Below are positions 18,001 through 25,794 of a DNA stretch of 40,800 bases, in pieces. Numbering within the stretch: the stretch's first letter is position 1; each line of letters opens with the position of its first letter. Both the position numbers and the translations under genes were made by a program. The stretch covers positions 1 through 40,800 of the forward strand of contig CANQDF010000020.1 in assembly GCA_947591605.1 (NCBI GenBank). Direction: 5' to 3'. Source of the stretch: an uncultured Clostridia bacterium. GTDB lineage: Bacteria; Bacillota; Clostridia; Lachnospirales; CAG-274. Under the pieces are notes generated by a model. The model had not been told where the DNA came from and ran no database searches. It saw nothing but the letters and a program-made list of their open reading frames with translations.

Positions 18001-18367
18001 CAAAGGCAGGCAGATATGTATTATCCATAAAAAATACAAGCAATGCCTCCCTTGCATCCTCATAGGTGCCCGCATCAAGGCATACCTCGTCATCAAAAAG
18101 CTCCTCCCACGACCATTTGTCAAGCCTTGCGCCAAAATCCTCGTAAACCCTCGCAACCTCCCTGAGCCAGAGCCCTACGGGGGAGTTGTCCTCGTCCTTT
18201 TCGGCAAATACGAGAGCTTGGTCATATGCCTCCCTCAGCCTTTTGAAGCCCTCCGGGTCGTCCTCCGGGTTGGTGACGGAAAGCTTTGTCATATATGCAG
18301 ACCTTATGGCGTCCTTATCCTTTGTTTCCTGTATTTCAAGCACCGAAAAAATTTCTGTTTTGTTCAT
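15050..18367 (-). CDS. Giant J-domain/TPR protein, likely co-chaperone of HscC
   Basis: A 1105-residue soluble protein. Residues 1-52 form a J-like domain (DKDAIRSAYMTKLSV, then DDPEGFKRLREAYDQAL). The catalytic HPD tripeptide is replaced by N33-P34-E35; related DjlB/DjlC-type J proteins usually have HPE. From about residue 200 to the end run many TPR-type helix pairs, clearest at about 600 (DLEDWDNAEKAIDKAIAMEP) and 760-830 (AGMSEEAEAALKKAVELDDE). A cluster CNCSMCHYN lies near residue 1050 and might bind metal. The ATG has TAGGAGG upstream. It probably recruits HscC to clients held by the TPR solenoid. The loss of His in HPD could weaken ATPase stimulation. Confidence 0.85.
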   Translation of the reverse strand: MNKTEIFSVLEIQETKDKDAIRSAYMTKLSVTNPEDDPEGFKRLREAYDQALVFAEKDEDNSPVGLWLREVARVYEDFGARLDKWSWEELFDDEVCLDAGTYEDAREALLVFFMDNTYLPAFVFDMLLDRFKIEEDYEELAEKFPEGYLDFLLRKGNGIKMEYVKAERGADADEVCRLWFDYRSAVAEKNEQKREELIKKYESIPARTPYMDVDCAAYYAHNGSTDKAERLLGELEELIGVDGYITSAYAGVCMELKKYDKAAEVCDIAEEKFPANINAKLIRSDLLKINGDYTAAKKLLEDLYSDTNNPSAIERLQNVNKKLMEQLKGSDKPADKLELGWCYYQNELNDELMELMDSFKPEEGMDIDRGMYYNLRSRALLNAQRYEEANECIGMWRSILDGQVTDNEKDENDRRRRIVLSAFLAARCLRIMADKSGDNAYLEKALEKASEPTVCEERQVLFELWLEKAFILKALERYEDTVKLCDEIIQSDSTCFPAYIIRQECNFEMKNAGYVLDDYRAVLDLVPELNYGLPYALAAQVFVVYNRYDSAFDVIKRAEENGAESDYLNYVKASALRYTAKSREETEAALGILNGIAAKPEEERSDLNPKRNIDLFEEICFAYMDLEDWDNAEKAIDKAIAMEPDNIERSSIKLDIYDKSGNEAARNKYIAELRRKFGKHPFIFYNQAKPLEDKNRNKAISLYKEALKLDEGYRDTNSRLRELYQRRFLDNFYSEDFNEALKYADKSIELYPYARQHLEKGILYMSAGMSEEAEAALKKAVELDDEYILALEWLGDALRVQEKHEEAVKYYEEAYKLAKGNGNCFPPKDYALGLESLREYDKAVEILLEMTEMFPDERFVWSVLGRVYSKMKNFEKAYEAFMHYRTAYELTQNQLTNNDVDLLEVCLRMDDKKQEIFSLLSSTLTKYPKDAKAYINMAMYYCFFVGDKKLMYKFANKALDIAKAVNNDNGSLLRECYRKRMEYAYVLKDYGKIKRMKAWHAPSFDKKQPYKDKRYKKADLYILAMYLYYIGEKSEAFKMFSDMREGCNCSMCHYNICVESLVGQALIFEDKGEYSRALACLERVLEEDFDPFLINKFIERIKEKM

Positions 18368-18376
18368 ATTGTCCTC

Positions 18377-19219
18377 CTAAGATAAAACCCTGCCGAGTAT
18401 AGACGTAAAATCGGCATCCGAAACTATATCCGTAAAATCGGCGCCGAACCTCCTGCATAAGGAAAATATTTTGCTCTTATGCTCCTTTAATGCCGATGTA
18501 TAAGCCTCAAACACGTTATCTGTCATTTCGACATTTATTTTTTCACCTGTTTCCGAATCGTTAAGCGTCAGCTCCCCGTCAAAGCCGGGCTCGTTTTCCT
18601 CACGGGAGGTGAGCATTACAAGCGAAAGCTGCTGTTTTTTATATACAAAATAACCGACAGCCTCCTCCAGCTCCTCAACTGGGTACATAAAATCCGATAT
18701 AACAATGAGCCTGCCCTTTTGGTTAAGACGCATTTCCCTTGCAGCAGAAGCTATATCAAAGCTGCCCGTATATTCTGCGCTGTCGGCAAAGTCAAGCAGA
18801 GTGCCCAGCCCTGCCTTTGAGGCAAGCACAGACGAATCCTTACCCATGGTAAGCCTTGCCCTGTCGCCGCCTACGAGCGCCGCATAACAGAGAGAAACGG
18901 CAAGCAGTCCGCTGACATAACGCTTATCCTCAAAGCCCATCGAGGCAGAACAATCTGCCAGTACATTCAGCTCCGTCTGCTTTTCCTCCGTATAAAGCTT
19001 GACAAACAGTCTGTTAAGCCTTGCATAGCTGTTCCAGTCTATATAGCGCAGGCTGTCGCCGTCCGAATAGCTGCGGAAATCCGAAAACTCGTTGGAGCTG
19101 CCCTTTTCGTTTGAGCGCCTCAGTCCTCCGCTCAGACCGCTTACCTGCTTTGTATATTTCAGCCTCAGCCTGTTAAGCCTTTCGATCAGTTCATTGTTAA
19201 AGCCGTCGGAAACCTTCAT
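18377..19219 (-). CDS. DUF58 / von Willebrand A-like protein, MoxR partner
   Basis: A 280-residue protein with the DUF58 signature FSDFRSYSDGDSLRYIDWNS (45-64) followed by a von Willebrand A-like domain with a MIDAS motif D89-C-S91-A-S93. DUF58 proteins are encoded next to MoxR ATPases and are thought to help assemble or metallate client complexes; the clients are seldom known. No membrane segment is visible. It overlaps moxR by 4 bases (ATGA) with GGAGG upstream of the ATG, so the two are translationally coupled. The J/TPR gene follows after 9 bases. Confidence 0.9.
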   Translation of the reverse strand: MKVSDGFNNELIERLNRLRLKYTKQVSGLSGGLRRSNEKGSSNEFSDFRSYSDGDSLRYIDWNSYARLNRLFVKLYTEEKQTELNVLADCSASMGFEDKRYVSGLLAVSLCYAALVGGDRARLTMGKDSSVLASKAGLGTLLDFADSAEYTGSFDIASAAREMRLNQKGRLIVISDFMYPVEELEEAVGYFVYKKQQLSLVMLTSREENEPGFDGELTLNDSETGEKINVEMTDNVFEAYTSALKEHKSKIFSLCRRFGADFTDIVSDADFTSILGRVLS

Positions 19220-20199
19220 TTTTTAATTTCCTCCAGAATTTTGGCAATGACACCGTCACTGTCAATGCCGTCGCTTACGGCATCAAAATTAAGTATGAGC
19301 CTGTGGCGCAAAACAGGCAGTGCCATTATATTTATATCGTCATAGGATACATTGTACCGTTCCTCAAGCAGGGCATTTATCCTTGCCGAGGTGATTATAG
19401 CCTGTGCGGCTCTCGGTCCCGCTCCGCATGCCACATACTTTTTTGCGCTTACGGCGCCCTCTTCAAGCTCGGGGTGCGTTTTTACTATAAGCTCCATTGC
19501 ATAGTCCGCAACCGCATCCGCAACGGGGATGCTCTCCGCAATTTTTTTCATCTCTATGATACGGCTGCCGTTTATGACCGTATCGGGTTCGGGAGCTTCT
19601 CCCGATGTCGTAAGGCTGACTATCTCCTTAAGCTCGCCTATACTCGGAAACTCCACCTTAAGCTTAAACATAAAACGGTCGAGCTGCGCCTCGGGCAGCG
19701 GATAGGTACCCTCTGTTTCTATGGGGTTCTGCGTTGCAAGCACAAAAAACGGTTCCGGCATTTTATATGTATTTCTGCCTGCTGTAATATGCTTCTCCTG
19801 CATAGCCTCAAGCAGAGCGCTCTGTGTTTTGGGCGTAGCCCTGTTTATCTCGTCGGCAAGCAGTATGTTTGCAAAAACAGGCCCCTTTTGAAATTCAAAA
19901 TGACCTCTGCCGTCCGCATCCTTTACAAAAATATCGGTACCCGTTATATCCGTAGGCATAAGATCGGGAGTAAACTGTATCCTTGAAAATTCCATATCCG
20001 TTACTCTGCCTATCGTTTTTACAAGCTGTGTTTTACCGAGCCCGGGCAGACCCTCAAGCAGCACATTGCCGCCTGCTATTATGCCTATGAGAACCATCTT
20101 TACAAGCTCTCTCTGACCTATTACCGCCTTTGCGATCTCCCTGCGGACAGCGTTAAAATCCTCAAAAAAGCCCTTTGCGGCCTCGGACGCCTCATTCAT
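19216..20199 (-). CDS. MoxR-family AAA+ ATPase
   Basis: A 327-residue AAA+ chaperone-like ATPase. Walker A is GLPGLGKT (50-57), Walker B is LLADEINRATPKTQSALLEA, and sensor 1 is LATQNPIETEGTYPLPEAQLDR without break. The MRP-type MoxR wording GAGPRAAQAI is present near the C terminus. MoxR ATPases act with VWA-domain partners in the maturation of enzymes or envelope complexes. It overlaps yihY by 8 bases upstream and the DUF58 gene by 4 bases downstream. Confidence 0.93.
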   Translation of the reverse strand: MNEASEAAKGFFEDFNAVRREIAKAVIGQRELVKMVLIGIIAGGNVLLEGLPGLGKTQLVKTIGRVTDMEFSRIQFTPDLMPTDITGTDIFVKDADGRGHFEFQKGPVFANILLADEINRATPKTQSALLEAMQEKHITAGRNTYKMPEPFFVLATQNPIETEGTYPLPEAQLDRFMFKLKVEFPSIGELKEIVSLTTSGEAPEPDTVINGSRIIEMKKIAESIPVADAVADYAMELIVKTHPELEEGAVSAKKYVACGAGPRAAQAIITSARINALLEERYNVSYDDINIMALPVLRHRLILNFDAVSDGIDSDGVIAKILEEIKK

Positions 20200-21040
20200 T
20201 TATCAGTACCTCCTCTATCCATTTTTTATCATATATTATGGCATTTATCTGTCCGCCTATGAGAAGGTCATAGGAGAGCAGATTGAGCCAGAGCGCAAAA
20301 ACAAATATTGCGCCTATGCTCCCGTATACCGTCGAATACCTTGAAAAATTGTTTACATAAATATTGAATACCTTTGAAAGCAGCAGCCAGCCTCCCATTG
20401 TAAAAACGGTGCCGGGTATCAGCTGCCTTATTTTGGGTCTTTTTACAAGCGCAAGCATATATATCAGTATTATCATTGTAAATATAAGCGCCGCCGTTAT
20501 TGCATAGCTCCTTGCATTTACGGATATGAGCGGCACAGACGGTGCTATGTTGAATATCATCTCGTTTATTTTATCGCTGAATATACAGGCATAAAGCGAT
20601 ATTATTATAAGCACGGTAAATACCATAACTATCAGCAGGCTTATAAACCTCTGCGTAAAATAACCCCTCTGCTCGCTTACTCCGTAGGCACGGTTAAGAC
20701 CCCTCATCATTGTGTAAATGCCCGACGACGCACTGAACCAGCTGACAAGCAGTGACGATGAAAGCAGGCTTATGCGCTTTGTATCCACCACCTCGGATAT
20801 AAAGGAGTTTATAATATCGCTTACAAGCCCGGGTATCTCGTTTTCAAAGCCTATTTTAAGCGAGCTTACATCCAGATCGAGAAATGCAATGCAGGACATA
20901 AGAAATATTATGAAAGGGAAAATCGAAAGTATAAGCTTAAAGGTAAGCGCATTTGCCATATCCACAAGCTCGTTGTCCCTTATGCGTGTATAAACCTCAT
21001 TAACAAACAGATAAATACGCAATGCTGTGCGCTTTAACAT
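20192..21040 (-). CDS. YihY/BrkB-family membrane protein
   Basis: A 282-residue integral membrane protein with about six hydrophobic segments. Family features are the N-terminal ANALTFKLILSIFPFIIFL, the central WFSASSGIYTMMRGLNRAYG, and the C-terminal YGSIGAIFVFALWLNLLSYD near GGQINA. Members were once called ribonuclease BN, but they are not nucleases and their transport role is unsettled. It is the first gene of the 11-kb run, with GGAGGAG upstream of the ATG. A promoter and a palindrome lie before it. Confidence 0.88.
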   Translation of the reverse strand: MLKRTALRIYLFVNEVYTRIRDNELVDMANALTFKLILSIFPFIIFLMSCIAFLDLDVSSLKIGFENEIPGLVSDIINSFISEVVDTKRISLLSSSLLVSWFSASSGIYTMMRGLNRAYGVSEQRGYFTQRFISLLIVMVFTVLIIISLYACIFSDKINEMIFNIAPSVPLISVNARSYAITAALIFTMIILIYMLALVKRPKIRQLIPGTVFTMGGWLLLSKVFNIYVNNFSRYSTVYGSIGAIFVFALWLNLLSYDLLIGGQINAIIYDKKWIEEVLINE

Positions 21041-21085
21041 CCCTTCACTCCTCCGCTGCGTTAATATCCTAACCCGTTTTTACGG

Positions 21086-21099
21086 TATCGTATACGATA
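21086..21099. promoter_or_regulatory. 14-bp perfect palindrome, candidate operator
   Basis: TATCGTATACGATA is exactly self-complementary and sits about 11-24 bases downstream of the start expected from the -10 at 21117-21122, before the ribosome binding site of yihY. Such GTATAC-centred palindromes resemble sites of one-component repressors such as the GntR family. No regulator gene is adjacent. Confidence 0.5.
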
Positions 21100-21116
21100 T
21101 TGCAAGCCGTGTAGTT

Positions 21117-21122
21117 ATTATA
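21117..21122 (-). promoter_or_regulatory. Extended -10 promoter of the yihY-moxR-...-ruvAB run
   Basis: TGCTATAAT on the minus strand with a weak -35-like TTTATA 17 bases before it. It lies about 80 bases upstream of yihY. Confidence 0.55.
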
Positions 21123-21178
21123 GCATAAAAATTACATTATATAAATGTTTTTTTATCGACAAACGGATACTCGGCTTA

Positions 21179-22501
21179 TTATTCTATTACCAGCACCTCC
21201 GCATCAATACCCTTATATTGATCGGGTATTTCGCCTATGGGCCAGTTTTCGGACGTTGTTTCTATATAATAATATCTTTCGCCGTTAAGCTCGTAATAGG
21301 AGCCCATAACGCTTTCCGGGCTGCCCTTTATACCGACCGCAACATGATCCGGCAGCCTTAAAAGCGCAACTCCGTAGCCCCTTGCCCTTATAAGGGAGGC
21401 AAGCAGTATACAGCTGTCCTCACAGTCGCCGCCCTTGTCGCAGAGCGTTTCCACGGGGTATTTGGGATACTCTATGTCGTTCCCGTCGGCATCCTTGTCC
21501 TCTATATAATCAAGCCCCTGCACAAAACTCACCATAAGCTCGAGCTGGGCAAAATCGTCATATCCGTTTTTTTCTCCGTTGGCACACATACTGTCCGCTA
21601 TGTTTTTTATAAACTCATCATCTGCTTTGTCCTCGATATATACCCGATAATCGGTACCGTTCATATTTCTCCTTTTATTTTTGAAGTATTCATAGCTTCT
21701 TACGGGTATCTCCATGGTCTGCGTCCATTTTGCAAAGTTGTAGTCCCAGCTGTATTCAAGCACCTTGTTTTCTCCGTCAAGCGCCGCCCGGCTGTAGCTG
21801 CCCGGTATGGTAACGGCAGCCCTGCCGTCCGCAGCCGAGGCATCCTCGGTATTGCTCACACCGCCCGCTTCGTTAAGGTTATAAAACCCGTCGTTCAATA
21901 CCACGCTGCTTATACCCTCGTTTACCTCTACCCTGTTGGAATTGTTCTCCCTGAATCGGATACCCGCCAGTGTGACGGTAAACAAAATCGCAAGCAATAC
22001 AGCCGCTGCTGCACCGTTTTTGGATCTGTCCTTAACAGGCTCGGGGCGGATATATATATGCGGCGGCACCTCGGCGCCCTCTGTCAGGGCATCTCTGTCC
22101 GCCTTGAATGATACAAGCGCTTCATTCAGCTTAACAAGCCTTTTATCAAGCTGCAAAATTTTCATCCTTGCCCTGCGGTACTTTGCCCTGAGCATATCAA
22201 AAACCAGCACGGCTGCAAAAGACGGCATACCGTATGAAACAAGCAGCTCAAGCCCTCTTATATTATGCCCCTTTATAAAGGCACAGACCACGGCAATTAC
22301 AAAGGCTGTCCCTGCAGCGCTTTCAAGCACTCCCCAAAGCAGTCTTGTACCCGTTGACGCCTTCAGCATACTCTCGGCGGAGCTTTTTTCGCCCTGAGTT
22401 TTTATAATATCGGTATAAATATCGTCAATTATGCCGTTTATGCGTTTAATATCCGCTGACAGACCGTTCAAGGACATCCCCTCCGATTTTTTATATATCA
22501 T
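21179..22501 (-). CDS. Membrane protein with transglutaminase-like cysteine-protease fold
   Basis: A 440-residue protein. It has an N-terminal charged helix, two membrane helices (about 52-78 and 85-103), a Lys/Arg-rich cytoplasmic helix, and a third membrane segment (about 163-182). The remaining 250 residues lie outside. The catalytic set is visible: Cys in KGGDCEDSCILLASLIRARG, His in LPDHVAVGIKG and an acidic residue in YYYIETTSENW (Glu where many members have Asp). The start is uncertain: the ATG at 22501 lacks a ribosome binding site, while GGAGGGG lies beside the ATG at codon 9 and six bases before a TTG at codon 11. MoxR-DUF58-transglutaminase triads are common, so it probably belongs functionally with 18377-20199. 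No promoter was found. Confidence 0.8.
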   Translation of the reverse strand: MIYKKSEGMSLNGLSADIKRINGIIDDIYTDIIKTQGEKSSAESMLKASTGTRLLWGVLESAAGTAFVIAVVCAFIKGHNIRGLELLVSYGMPSFAAVLVFDMLRAKYRRARMKILQLDKRLVKLNEALVSFKADRDALTEGAEVPPHIYIRPEPVKDRSKNGAAAAVLLAILFTVTLAGIRFRENNSNRVEVNEGISSVVLNDGFYNLNEAGGVSNTEDASAADGRAAVTIPGSYSRAALDGENKVLEYSWDYNFAKWTQTMEIPVRSYEYFKNKRRNMNGTDYRVYIEDKADDEFIKNIADSMCANGEKNGYDDFAQLELMVSFVQGLDYIEDKDADGNDIEYPKYPVETLCDKGGDCEDSCILLASLIRARGYGVALLRLPDHVAVGIKGSPESVMGSYYELNGERYYYIETTSENWPIGEIPDQYKGIDAEVLVIE

Positions 22502-22535
22502 GCCGTAACGGCACGGGATCTGTATTACATATGCA

Positions 22536-22565
22536 AAAAGGGACTTTTTAAGGCAAGTCCCTTTT
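22536..22565 (-). terminator. Intrinsic terminator of the rimP-to-ribF operon
   Basis: AAAAGGGACT/AGTCCCTTTT, a 10-bp stem with a 10-base loop, ending in a T tract on the minus strand. It is about 40 bases past the ribF stop and separates that operon from the transglutaminase-like gene. Confidence 0.85.
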
Positions 22566-22606
22566 AATTACCGAAATAACTGCAGGTGCAAGCATACCCG
22601 AAACCA

Positions 22607-23560
22607 TTATACATTTGCATTGAAGCGGTACTCCATATCCTTAATATCCTTACTCAGCCCGACTGCAAGCTTTTTATCCGTTTCTAGACGGGCTTTAAGC
22701 GCCTCCGGCGAGGAAAAGACCTGCTCCTGCCTTAGCCACTTATAAAAGCCTACAACTGCCTTTGCGCCGTATATGTCCTCGTCAAAATCAAAAATATGTG
22801 TTTCCACACGGCGCTCACTGCCCGCAAAGGTAGGACACACTCCCACATTTGTCATGCTTAAGTAAAGCTTGCCGTCATATGCCGTTCTGGTAAGATACAC
22901 ACCGTTTGGCGGCAGAAGCTTTTCCTTTGGGGTTATAATGTTTATTGTGGGGAAATTAAGCGTTCTGCCTCGTTTTTCCCCCTCGGCTACCCTGCCTATA
23001 ACAAAATACGGCTTATTGAGGAGCTTATATACCTCCTCCATATCCGCCTGTTTTATAAGGCTGCGCACTCTGGTACTGCTGACCCTTTCGCCGTCCATCT
23101 CGACAGAGGGTATGGCTATAACATGCACGCCCCTTTTTTCTCCCAGTTCTTTAAGTATAGCGGCGTCCCCCGCCTTATTTCTGCCAAAAAAGTAATTTTC
23201 GCCCACTACCAGCACCTTGCAGTTTGTTTTTTCGACAAGCATATCAAAAAACACCTCCGGCAGCAGTGCGGCAAAATCCGCAGTAAAAGGATACTGCACC
23301 AGTATGTCCACGCCTATGCTTTCAAGCACAAACTTTTTCTCCTCGGTATCCAGCATCGTACCAAAGTTTTCCTTGGTCTTGAAAAAGGTTACCGGATGCG
23401 GATAAAACGAAAATACAACGCTTTTTAGGTTATCCCTTTTTGCGTACTCCTTTACGGTGCTTATCAGCTTTTGATGACCCAGATGTATGCCGTCAAAATT
23501 GCCCAAGGTAACGGCGGTAGGTTCTTCAATTTTAAAATCGGTAGTTTCGTAAACAATCAT
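22607..23560 (-). CDS. ribF: Bifunctional riboflavin kinase / FAD synthetase RibF
   Basis: Converts riboflavin to FMN and FMN to FAD. The N-terminal nucleotidyltransferase domain has TLGNFDGIHLGHQKLI with the HxGH motif and SSTRVRSLI. The C-terminal flavokinase domain starts near residue 185 with GRTLNFPTINI and NGVYL. Length 317 is normal. It is the last gene of the operon after truB (6 bases), a placement seen in many Firmicutes. Confidence 0.96.
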   Translation of the reverse strand: MIVYETTDFKIEEPTAVTLGNFDGIHLGHQKLISTVKEYAKRDNLKSVVFSFYPHPVTFFKTKENFGTMLDTEEKKFVLESIGVDILVQYPFTADFAALLPEVFFDMLVEKTNCKVLVVGENYFFGRNKAGDAAILKELGEKRGVHVIAIPSVEMDGERVSSTRVRSLIKQADMEEVYKLLNKPYFVIGRVAEGEKRGRTLNFPTINIITPKEKLLPPNGVYLTRTAYDGKLYLSMTNVGVCPTFAGSERRVETHIFDFDEDIYGAKAVVGFYKWLRQEQVFSSPEALKARLETDKKLAVGLSKDIKDMEYRFNANV

Positions 23561-23566
23561 GCCATT

Positions 23567-24472
23567 TCACCTTAACATGGTCACGGGCTTTATGCTCTCG
23601 CCCGCAGCCTTATATATCCCCACAATTTTATTTTCTTCATCAAATACAATAACCGTTTCGCCCTGTTCGGGCTGAACGCTGCAATAATTTAAGCTTATTT
23701 TATTGCCGTTGTCAAGATACTTTTTTGCCGCCGAGGAAACCGTTATGCGCCTGTATCCGTCAAGCGCCTCCTCGGGCAGCATAAGTATTTCGTCAAGCCT
23801 GCCCTCTGCGGCAATTTTTTTAAAATCATTTATCCTTATGCTGTTTTCCGCCTTAAATCTGCCGCTTGCAAGGCGTACAAGGGCTGACATATGCGCCCCG
23901 CACCCAAGCCTTTCGCCTATATCCTTGCAAAGCGTGCGTATATATGTGCCTTTGGAGCAGGTAACAAGCATACTTACCCTGTTTTCACCCTCCATAGCTA
24001 TATCCTCAACGGCATATATATGTATAAGCCTTGTTTTGCGCTCTATCTCCACACCCTCACGGGCAAGCTCGTAAAGCTTTTTTCCGTTTACCTTTACGGC
24101 GGAATACATGGGCGGCTTTTGCTCATACTCGCCTATAAAGCTCTCGGCAGCCTTTTTTACTGCCTCAAGATCGACATTTACCCGTCTTGTTTCAAGCACC
24201 TCGCCCGTATGATCCTCGGTAGTGGTCGTAACGCCAAGCGTCATCTCCACCCTGTACTGCTTTACGGACGCCGCAACGTAGTCCGCCAGCTTGGTCGCCT
24301 TGCCTATACATACGGGCAGCACGCCCTCCGCCTCGGGATCAAGAGTACCGGTATGCCCCGTTTTTACCCGTCCAAGCGTATTGCGTACTATATTTACCAC
24401 ATCATGAGAGGTATAGCCCTTTTCCTTATATATGTTAATTATGCCGGAAACACCGTTATTTTCGGTCTTCAT
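23567..24472 (-). CDS. truB: tRNA pseudouridine-55 synthase TruB
   Basis: Isomerises U55 in the T loop of tRNAs. The catalytic Asp lies in GHTGTLDPEAEGVLPVCIGK. KPPMYSAVKVNGKKLYELAREG and GTYIRTLCKDIGERLG follow in the family order, with a C-terminal PUA-like region. The ATG at 24472 (MKTENNGVSGIINIYKEKG) matches family N termini; the open frame extends 24 codons further upstream but only reads into nrnA. It overlaps the end of nrnA by 17 bases. Confidence 0.95.
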   Translation of the reverse strand: MKTENNGVSGIINIYKEKGYTSHDVVNIVRNTLGRVKTGHTGTLDPEAEGVLPVCIGKATKLADYVAASVKQYRVEMTLGVTTTTEDHTGEVLETRRVNVDLEAVKKAAESFIGEYEQKPPMYSAVKVNGKKLYELAREGVEIERKTRLIHIYAVEDIAMEGENRVSMLVTCSKGTYIRTLCKDIGERLGCGAHMSALVRLASGRFKAENSIRINDFKKIAAEGRLDEILMLPEEALDGYRRITVSSAAKKYLDNGNKISLNYCSVQPEQGETVIVFDEENKIVGIYKAAGESIKPVTMLR

Positions 24473-25421
24473 TTTCCATCTCGTCCTTAATTGCAGCAAT
24501 AAGCTTTTCCCTAGCCTGTTCGGGCGGCACGGCAATCGTCGCACCCGAAGCCAGCCTGTGGCCTCCGCCGCCGAACAATGCCGCCACTTTGTTTACATCG
24601 TACTTTTTGGAACGCAGGCTTATTTTTACCGCACCGTCCGTTTTTTCGGTAATAAGGGCAGCCACGGATGTGCCTCTCACATTTAAAAGATACTCCGCAA
24701 TTCCGTCCGTATCACCGTTTTTTGCACCGCAAAGCTCCATATCGGTCTTTGTAATGACGGAATATGTAATGCCGTATTCCTCGTCAAAGCAGGTGTTTAC
24801 AAGAGCACGCCCCTTGAGCCTGAGCTGTGAGGCTGTGTGCTCATAAAGTATTTTGGAATGGATAAATGCCGTATCCACCCCCAGCTCTACCAGCTCGCCC
24901 GCCACCTCATGGGTGCGCTTTGAAGTGGAGCTGTGTTTAAAGCCCGAGGTATCATACACTATACCGGAGTAAATTGCCGCAGCTATATCAAGATTCAACT
25001 CGCATTTATCCTTTATTATTTCATAAACTATCTCCGAGGCGGATGACGCCCCCGCATTTACCGTATTAAAATCCGCAAAGCCCGTATTGCTTATATGGTG
25101 GTCGATATTGTAGGTAATGCCCGCCCTGTCAAAAACCTGTGCCGCACTGCCAAGCCTCTCCTTGTCACCGCAGTCAAGCGCAAAAAATATATCGGGCTTA
25201 AGGCTGTCCGTATCGCCCTTATACAGATACTCGCTGCCCTTTATAAAGTTAAACCTTTCGGCATATTCCTCAAGCAGCACCTTTGGGGTTTTGCCCTTCT
25301 GAGCCAGAACCTGCGCAAAGGCAAGCACCGAGCCAACAGCATCGCCGTCCGGACTTGTGTGTCCGGCAACAACGATGCTCTCGGCATTTGCTATAGCATC
25401 AAAAATATTATTCGTATACAT
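24456..25421 (-). CDS. nrnA: DHH/DHHA1 phosphoesterase, nanoRNase NrnA
   Basis: Degrades short RNA oligomers and also acts on 3'-phosphoadenosine 5'-phosphate in Firmicutes. The DHH motifs are visible: HTSPDGDAVGSVLAFA (21-36), ALDCGDKERLG, NIDHHISNTGFAD and GIVYDTSGFKH, with the DHHA1 glycine motif FGGGGHRLASGA at the end. Length 321 is typical. It follows rbfA by 16 bases with AGGAG upstream, and is overlapped by truB. Confidence 0.92.
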   Translation of the reverse strand: MYTNNIFDAIANAESIVVAGHTSPDGDAVGSVLAFAQVLAQKGKTPKVLLEEYAERFNFIKGSEYLYKGDTDSLKPDIFFALDCGDKERLGSAAQVFDRAGITYNIDHHISNTGFADFNTVNAGASSASEIVYEIIKDKCELNLDIAAAIYSGIVYDTSGFKHSSTSKRTHEVAGELVELGVDTAFIHSKILYEHTASQLRLKGRALVNTCFDEEYGITYSVITKTDMELCGAKNGDTDGIAEYLLNVRGTSVAALITEKTDGAVKISLRSKKYDVNKVAALFGGGGHRLASGATIAVPPEQAREKLIAAIKDEMENEDRK

Positions 25422-25437
25422 TTATGACCGTACTCCT

Positions 25438-25794
25438 TTACTGCTCCCCGTTTATATCCCTGATTATCTTATCTATCTTAAAGCCGTATTCAAGCGAATC
25501 GTCAAGCACGAAGGTGAACTCCGGGGTCACTCTTAAATTGATCCTCTCTGCTATAAGTGACCTTATAAAGCCCGCTGCCCTTTTAAGCACCTCCATTGTT
25601 TCCGCCTTTTTTTCGTCATCGCCCAGTATGCTTACATATACCCTGCAGTATTTGAGATCTGTTGTGGTATTTACCTTAAGCACACTTGTGATAACTCCTA
25701 CACGGGGGTCCTTGAGGTCGGAGCGTATTATCTCCGACAGCTCCCTTTGTATCTCGTCGTTTATACGGATCATCCTGTTGCTGTTTTTTTTCAT
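25438..25794 (-). CDS. rbfA: 30S ribosome-binding factor RbfA
   Basis: A 118-residue KH-type protein needed for late 30S maturation. MIRINDEIQRELSEIIRSDL near the start, the VGVITSVLKVNTTTDLKYCRVYVSI region and TPEFTFVLDDSLEYGFKIDKI are family sequence. Its ATG shares one base with the TAA of infB (TAATG), so the genes are coupled. Confidence 0.95.
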   Translation of the reverse strand: MKKNSNRMIRINDEIQRELSEIIRSDLKDPRVGVITSVLKVNTTTDLKYCRVYVSILGDDEKKAETMEVLKRAAGFIRSLIAERINLRVTPEFTFVLDDSLEYGFKIDKIIRDINGEQ

